NCBI GenBank assembly: GCA_030568195.1
Contig: JAJLTO010000015.1
Span: 248,001-312,000, forward strand
Length of the DNA stretch: 64,000 nt
Source: Dipodascopsis uninucleata var. uninucleata
Taxonomy: Eukaryota; Ascomycota; Lipomycetes; Lipomycetales; Lipomycetaceae
Direction of reading: 5' to 3'
This document shows, one piece after another, positions 57,948 through 64,000 of this stretch. The position numbers were made by a program, and so were the translations under genes. Position 1 is the stretch's first letter. Each line of letters starts with the position of its first letter. The notes under the pieces are model-generated. The model did no database searches. It was not told the origin of the DNA and was given only the letters and a program-made list of their open reading frames with translations.

Positions 57948-59348
57948 ATGTTTTTTCTCGATAGATCTAACAATTGGAGTGGAATGAATGATAGAAGCGA
58001 GAGACCTGTTGAAGATGGAGACGAGAGACACCACTCTCACAGACACTTCGGTGGTCGGCCTGGCTTCGGTAGTCGATTTGGGTCTGGTTTAGGCCATCAT
58101 GGTCGATTTGGATCTGATAATGACGATAGCGGGCCATCATTTCGAGGCCATCGTGGACGTAAGGACCAGGAGGCCGATGAATCGGAAAAACCGTCTGATG
58201 ACGAGATTCCGTGGTCAAAGCGACGGCACCATGGCCCTTTCCATGGCAAAAGGGGTCGTCAATTCCGACGACGCGCTTGGTCTCATGCCACTCCATTAGA
58301 AGCATCTGGTGAGGATGACGATCTCGAGGAGTCTGATGGTGCGGAGAGATTAGCAGATTTTGAGCATGGTGGTCGCCGTGGACGTCACGCACATTACGGT
58401 TTAAATGGATATATCGACTGTTCTATGCATCCTAGAGGCCAGGGATCATCCTTTCCGTTTGGCCGACCTTATAGTTATGGACTTCATGGTCATCATGGAT
58501 CTCATGGTCACCACGGGCTACATGGCCATCATGGGCCTGATGAACATCATCATTCTTCTCTTCGACCTTATCCATTTCATGGACCTTCATCTGATCCAGC
58601 ACATGATCCACCTTCAGATGGTCCATCAGACGGTCCACATGATGAGTCGTCATCAGCAGCAGTACCAGCACCACCGTCCTTCTTGAATATGAAGCCTCTG
58701 GGATGCACGTTACCTCCATTGCCGAAAGAGTCACTCACTCTGCATCCTATGCGTGGATGTCAACGTGCACATGGTTCCAGAATGAAGTTAAATGGTCATC
58801 GAAGACGGCACGGTGGTCCGCTATCATCTTTAGCAATGTCAGCTTCATCGCGCGCACCACATCCATTACCGATGAACATATACAGATTAGAGCAATTATA
58901 TGTTATTCAAGCTCTTGTATGTGGAATAAATCCAGATAGGTTGAACGTTGAGTTCGATAAGAAAACTCGCAGTGTTTTGGTTTCAGGAGAGATCAAGCTT
59001 GATTCAATTACTGGCAACAAATTAGATCCTGACAATTTTGTGCAATGTGAGCTACCAGATGGTCAGTTCTCCCGGTATTTTAGCATTCCAGATGAGGACG
59101 AGATTATTCCAGAAGGTATTAAGGCTAGCTACAAAAATGGGTTGTTGGAAATTGTTATTCCAAAGATCGAATCTGAAGATAGCAAGACAAAGATCATGGT
59201 CACTGTTGCCGATGAAGTTGAAATGGAAAAGGAGAATGAAGAAGAGAAATCTGTGACTGTCGATGATGATTTCAATGATGGTGATGCGGATACTAGAATC
59301 TCTGAATTTGCCGAAGACGATGCACTTAGTGTAAAGTCTATGGATTAG
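57948..59348 (+). CDS. Hsp20/alpha-crystallin protein with His/Gly-rich N-terminus
   Basis: 466 residues. The alpha-crystallin domain lies at about 315-418: LEQLYVIQALVCGINPDRLNVEFDKK, SVLVSGEIKLD, FSRYFSIPDE and the family signature ASYKNGLLEIVIPK. The domain carries two atypical Cys residues. Most small heat-shock proteins are 150-230 residues; here roughly 300 residues precede the domain, rich in His, Gly, Arg and Asp, with repeats of the GHHG/HGHHG type around 178-200. Poly-His/Gly could bind Ni, Zn or Cu. An acidic tail of about 48 residues follows. The ATG at 57948 is the first in frame; a second (MNDRSE) lies 15 codons later. Chaperone role for aggregation-prone proteins is inferred from the domain. 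Confidence 0.8.
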   Translation: MFFLDRSNNWSGMNDRSERPVEDGDERHHSHRHFGGRPGFGSRFGSGLGHHGRFGSDNDDSGPSFRGHRGRKDQEADESEKPSDDEIPWSKRRHHGPFHGKRGRQFRRRAWSHATPLEASGEDDDLEESDGAERLADFEHGGRRGRHAHYGLNGYIDCSMHPRGQGSSFPFGRPYSYGLHGHHGSHGHHGLHGHHGPDEHHHSSLRPYPFHGPSSDPAHDPPSDGPSDGPHDESSSAAVPAPPSFLNMKPLGCTLPPLPKESLTLHPMRGCQRAHGSRMKLNGHRRRHGGPLSSLAMSASSRAPHPLPMNIYRLEQLYVIQALVCGINPDRLNVEFDKKTRSVLVSGEIKLDSITGNKLDPDNFVQCELPDGQFSRYFSIPDEDEIIPEGIKASYKNGLLEIVIPKIESEDSKTKIMVTVADEVEMEKENEEEKSVTVDDDFNDGDADTRISEFAEDDALSVKSMD

Positions 59349-60200
59349 AAGTTCCCAATCGGAGTTTAATTGGCATCAATGTCAGTTGCCATTTTTAGAA
59401 AAAACCACACAAAAAAATGCTTCTGCAGGATTGAGTTGTATCTTTTAAGGTAGATATACTCATAGTTGCTTCTATTATATATATATGATTTTTTTATTTT
59501 TTTTTTAGAATCGAAATGATTGAGCTTGTTTTTATAATATTATATTTATTATTTATATTTCTCTTTTTTTTTTTTGCTTTGTTAGTGTTGTGTCTTTTTC
59601 TTAAAATAAAATGGTATAATCATAAAACTGAAATTACTGTTCGCTGCTACGTATATAGGCATAAATTTTTTTAGTAAAGCCAAAGGTCCTAATGTAATTA
59701 GAATCGACTTATGATAGCGTTATTATTATTCTCTTGTTCCAGACATGGATTTAGAGGCTATTAAGATACCTCGAACTCGAAAGTTGTTCTACGCGTTTAC
59801 GTTTATTTGTTTAATGCCCGATATGGAAACAACTCCCCAAAACCTCAAACTACTCGTTTGTTTACTTCGAGACGCCTCATGTGCATATACAAAATCTATT
59901 AGTGCTTTTTCGTTATTTACAAAGTCCTTCTACCTGCTCTCTCTTCTTTCGGAGAAAATTTTTTGGATTTAGTTTTGGAGGCTAATAGATGTCTGATTAA
60001 TGTCAGTGAATCAGCGTCTATGATTTTTGGATTTAGGATCGTGCTTTAGGAAATTTTGGATAAACGATTGTAGATTATATGGAATCCGGAGGGTGAGATT
60101 GCAATATAGACTGGCCCTTTTACAAATCATCATACGCAATTAGCAATATAGAGGCAAAAAGCAAAATAAAATACAGTTACGCGAGTTTTAGAGCAAAATA
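59349..60200. other. Intergenic, HSP20 3' flank to DUF4045 gene
   Basis: About 850 bp, strongly AT-rich, with T runs (59490-59510, 59560-59575). The ORF at 59745-59972 (+) has no recognisable content. Nothing else seen. Confidence 0.5.
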
Positions 60201-62345
60201 ATGGTATCATCATCGTCGATAGACGATAGCAGTAATGATAGCTTGGAGACGAATGTTTCTGAATTTTTAAACCACTTACAAGACCTTCGATTGAAAGCGT
60301 GAGTCGATTGTCAATTTATTTTGTAATACTTATAGCTTAGTTGAAGCACCAAAATATTATTTAGTGATTATTCAAAGCCCTCAGTGGTGGGTACTATGAT
60401 CTAGCTAACCTGACTACCATAGTGCGAATTCTGAGGAAAAAGCTCGCGCAAAGAAGTTAGAAGAAGAAATTGAAGAAGCCAAACGACAAAGACTTCTACG
60501 TAGACAAGGTATGCTTATTTACTTTTTGAGTAACTTAAAGACGCAGATGTAATCTCTTCCAGAGACCATTATTTTTAACAATCGCTACATATAGGATTAT
60601 CTTCTCGCTCAACACTATCATACCGGCTAAGTAGTAATAATAGTGCCAACAATACACCAGCAAGAGAGAAAGTTCAACAAACAAAGATTGAAAGGCCTCT
60701 TACATCTGGTTACACAGCTCTTAACAATTTATCATCGTCGCCACCAGAAATGTTACCGGATTCTCCTCTTGCAAAAAGAATATCCGTCTTTGAAATACAG
60801 AAGCAAGAACATATAGATATGGCTAATTCCGATGTTTCTCATGGCACGGATATTTCTGCAGTTGCACTCAGTAAGGCAACAGAAACTAACGGCGACAGTA
60901 ATATTCCATCTATAAAATCGGAGACTGTTTCTACAGAGATCCCTAAGATTCAAGAACAAAAGAGTTTTTCTGCTGCACCTATTCTCTCACCTCGAAAGCA
61001 GAATGCAGAGGAGTCTGATAAGGATAGAGACATGGCTGCTCGTGAAGAAGAGAGACTGTCGAAATTCCTACGGTCGCCATCTCAGAGAACTCCCGTTGCA
61101 AAAGACAAGCTTCAAGGAACATTCCCATCCCTTGCACCATCACCATCGAGACCTGCTTTTTCTCGCTCGCCATCCCCTGTGATATCACCTGCAAGTGATT
61201 TGCGACATACTTTAAGCATGTCACGATCTCCTTCCACATCACCAGAGAGACAGAAGTCAGCTGCTTCAGTTACCTCATCGCCCTTTCGCTCTAATAGGTA
61301 CTCGACTGTCGGTACATTTGCATCTTCTGACTTTTACAATGGCAATTGTCCATCGCCCATTGCTCTAGAGCGCGGAATTGTCAACGTGTCTGACATTTCT
61401 AGACCCAGTTCGGCAATGTCCACAAATCCAATTCCGTCTCCAAGTAATGATCGTGGAGGTTCTTATTCTCCTGTTCCATCTCGCTCGCCATCACCGACCA
61501 AATTATCCTCTCCATTCCGTCCTAGCAGCCCTACCAAAGCTGGAAATTTTGTACATAGTGCCTTACGACGTGAGAACACTATTTCCAAAAGAATGTCAAT
61601 GATCAGTCTTCGACCAGCTCCGATTGTCCTAGGGTCGTCATCGCCTATACAGGCCTCGAATGCAGAGGAGGAAGTATCATCCTCGGAAAATTTGGAGAGC
61701 TCTCTTGATAGCATTGAGGAGAAAGAGCCTCCTGCCTCCGAAGAGACAGAGAAATTTCGAGCGCCTACAAGCATGTCCGTGCCGCGCAAGCCTCTTCCTC
61801 GGATTCCAAATGTCTCTACAGAGGAGCTCCCTAAAACTCCAGAGCGCAGTCTATCGTACAGAATGAACACCATGTCTCTTTCTCGATCGCCAACACCTTC
61901 GCGATCGCCTACAATGATACGTTCAGAATCTAGAATTTATCGTGAAAGGAATAGAAATAATCTTGTGTCTCCATATTCGCAATCAACTGGTATTCGAAGT
62001 TCACCATCTAGAGCAGGATTTGTTGATTTGGGTGCTTCCCAGGAGAGCAAAAGTTTCTCAAACCCACAGTCAGAGACTATTGACGATTCAAACAAGGAAA
62101 ATGCAGGTTCTGATCGTGACGGAGATTCTTCTCCGACAACTTCACGCAGGTCTCCTTCTTTATCTACCTCTCTCTCTTCTATTCAGCGCTCTCCTTCTCG
62201 CGCAGCATATTTACATCATGGCAAGAGATGGAGTCCAAACAAATCTTCATGGCTTGAGAATGCTCTGTTAAAGAGCGTAGAAGGCGTACCTTCTCCGCGA
62301 CCACCTGCAGTAGTAGCTCCAAAAGATGAGCCAGAAAATGAATAA
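60201..62345 (+). CDS. DUF4045-domain (Aim21-like) protein
   Basis: Three exons, 60201-60298, 60423-60508 and 60595-62345, in frame, give 644 residues. The start EFLNHLQDLRLKANSEEKARAKKLEEEIEEAKRQRLLRRQG is a charged helical segment like the start of DUF4045 proteins. The middle is Ser/Pro-rich with many R-S-P-S or R-S-P-T units. Diagnostic segments are SPTKAGNFVHSALRRENTISKRMSM (about 269-293) and KRWSPNKSSWLENALLKS near the C-terminus, matching the SPTKGLGGFVQSAMM and KRWSPTK-SWLE-AL blocks I recall from ascomycete members. Budding yeast Aim21 acts at cortical actin patches and binds capping protein. Phosphorylation by proline-directed kinases is likely given the SP/TP density. See the following gene. 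Confidence 0.7.
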
Positions 62346-63323
62346 ACCAATTAATAATTTTCTGCTTCTGTTTCTAGATTTTTGCTGGTTGAGAAACACG
62401 ATTTATGTCAATGTTATTTCTATCTAAATTTTTACGTCTTTATATGTGTGATGTGTTTTATGTTCTCATTACTTCTCGTTCTTTCGGTTTAAGAAAAGAA
62501 GTAAGGTAACAAAATATGGAGAGCAACGGTTTTATACTAGCGATCCTTAATGGTTTCGAATCAGTACTGTTGAATCGAATTCTTTATATTCTTCCTGTCT
62601 TCGTTTTTGGCTCTCCTTTACTTTTTACTTCTCTTGCTATTTCTCAAATTTTGATGTCACTGCCATATATGATTTAGTTATACTGTCTTTACTTCATTTC
62701 ATCATTTGTCACGTTCCTTTTTCTATACTTTTGCAGTATTTGCAAATCAATGCTCTATATAGCAATTTAATGGAATAAGCTTAGTTAACATGGCGAACAG
62801 CATCTTTTCACATTTTACGTATATATTTTTATCTCATCCTTAGAATATTGTATTAATTAAATCTTATATAAACTAACGTGTTCTATAGCCTATTGAATGA
62901 TTACATTGCTTCATGTTGACAATTGAAGTCGAGATTTGAAGTCTAGTATCTTGATGATTACAGTGCTGTTATCGTATTAAGATTCCCAAAATTCTAATAT
63001 ATGGTTATAGTCGTCTCCCAATCTCCCTTCTCCTATTTCGTAGATCTTAAAATTATTCGCATTTCTCCTATAGCACATACTGTTATTCAGTGTGACAGCA
63101 AATAGTAAAAAAATAGATGGGTTTGACTTGGCAAGAAGCTTCAGGAGATATATATAACGACTAGCATAGTGTATAATACTTTACTATTTAGTTTGATTGT
63201 GCGGACACCGCGCAAATCCTCTTGAGTTTTATCGAAATCAACGACATCCATCATTTCGTTTGAAGCAAGGTTCTTTTTGTTTTTTTTCTTAGACTTCGAT
63301 AATAGCACATTGCAGATATCAAA
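62346..63323. other. Spacer between DUF4045 gene and right-edge gene
   Basis: About 980 bp, AT- and T-rich, without a credible ORF. It holds 3'-end-like sequence for the upstream gene. It ends with a pyrimidine/AG acceptor-like site (63315-63316) just before the next ATG, so a 5'-leader intron or a missed exon is possible. Confidence 0.4.
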
Positions 63324-64000
63324 ATGACATCTTCGGCTGGAATAACTAGAGGCCACCCTTCTGTTATCATTGCTGCAATGATGAAGAAGAAACTCGACGG
63401 AAATGATACGGATCCGGACAAACTTGCAGCCATGGTAAAAGGACTGGAAAATACGACTCATTTCAAATCCGAAGAAGAGCGTCAAGCTCCATCTAAACCT
63501 CTGACACATGTAAGATGTTCTCAATTGACAATTAACTTTAGTTTGTCGAAAGAGTGTATTAAACTATGTATGCTTTAATTCTACTAGATCACCAAAGGAC
63601 GTGCGAAAGGGCCGAAGCGAAAACTGCCAACCTCAACGTCAAAACTTGAAGAACCTCATAAAGACGAGACGGATAACATTATTCTATCGAGTTCTAATAC
63701 TTCATCAGCATTGTCGTCGGCTGTTCTAACAAAACCTCTTAATACAAGTGGGTCCAAAGCAAAGATGCCTCCCTCGCCTCCTAGGAAGCCAAGCAATATC
63801 TCAAACACTGAGCTTTCAACAAGATCATCTACATTTCTCTATTTTGAATCACAGTCTAATATCCATGAGAAGTTGCTGCTTTTCTCCGAAGTTAAGATGT
63901 CTTCTGAGCTGCCTCCAGTAAATCACGCGAACATTAACAGTAACTCTGTTAGCTTAGCTGAACTTGCACGTCGCAAACCGCCGGTCTCTCCAATGAAGAA
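63324..64000 (+). CDS. CPI-motif protein, possible downstream part of a DUF4045/Aim21 locus (leaves right edge)
   Basis: Exon 1 runs 63324-63510 and exon 2 starts at 63589 (GTAAGA...ACTAG intron) and continues past the right edge. The N-terminus MTSSAGITRGHPSVIIAAMM and, across the intron, PLTHITKGRAKGPKRKLP resemble a region that in ascomycete DUF4045 proteins follows the blocks seen in the neighbouring gene. L-x-H-x-T-x-x-R-x-K-x-P is close to the capping-protein-interaction (CPI) motif of CARMIL, CD2AP and fungal patch proteins, which binds the actin capping protein. The rest is Ser/Pro-rich with PPSPPRKPS, a possible SH3 ligand. An in-frame TAG just upstream supports the ATG at 63324 unless an intron ends there. 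Confidence 0.6.

Overview
The window looks like nuclear DNA of a filamentous or early-diverging ascomycete-type fungus. It is AT-rich and carries short spliceosomal introns (donors GTAAGT, GTATGT or GTGAGT; acceptors TAG or CAG). Its gene set is typically fungal: a FET3/FTR1 reductive iron pair, a YVC1-type vacuolar TRP channel, a PFF1 vacuolar protease, and a DUF4045 protein. Three introns in the eS30 gene and a roadblock dynein light chain argue against a Saccharomyces-type yeast. I cannot name the lineage.

Layout. 0-5.5 kb: an MMS1/DDB1/CPSF-A-like gene leaving the left edge, divergent from PIG-A/GPI3, then poly(A) polymerase. 6.9-16.2 kb: the ferroxidase FET3 and iron permease FTR1, divergent but 6.4 kb apart across an ORF-less interval with GC-rich, CpG-rich patches. 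16.6-24.2 kb: a carnosine N-methyltransferase homologue, the DBP6/DDX51 helicase, the COMPASS subunit ASH2/BRE2, an NSE1 N-terminal half, and the vacuolar channel YVC1. 25.1-36.1 kb: RDH54/RAD54B, PFF1 and POP1. 36.4-38.0 kb: a roadblock dynein light chain with an acidic insertion, and ribosomal protein eS30. 38.0-51.0 kb: a 12.9 kb stretch in which I recognise no gene. 51.0-64 kb: a two-finger C2H2 factor, Nup53/Nup35, an orphan acidic protein, an Hsp20 protein with a very His/Gly-rich N-terminus, a DUF4045 protein, and a gene leaving the right edge that carries a capping-protein-interaction-like motif.

How the genes fit together. FET3 and FTR1 encode the two halves of one plasma-membrane high-affinity iron uptake complex. 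DBP6, POP1 and RPS30 all serve ribosome or RNase P/MRP biogenesis. RDH54 and NSE1 belong to recombination and SMC5/6 repair, and the left-edge gene may join them if it is MMS1. YVC1 and PFF1 are vacuolar membrane proteins. The last two genes look like the separated N-terminal and middle parts of a protein that I recall as a single DUF4045/Aim21-type actin-patch protein in other fungi.

The most unusual signals are the two ORF-less intervals, a PAP1 start codon interrupted by an intron (AT|G), the truncated NSE1, a perfect 24-bp palindrome with two CACGTG boxes upstream of POP1, and the split DUF4045 locus. I saw no tRNA, rRNA, CRISPR array or recognisable transposon or virus-derived element by eye. 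Exon boundaries come from reading splice signals, frame continuity and remembered family sequences, not from transcripts.
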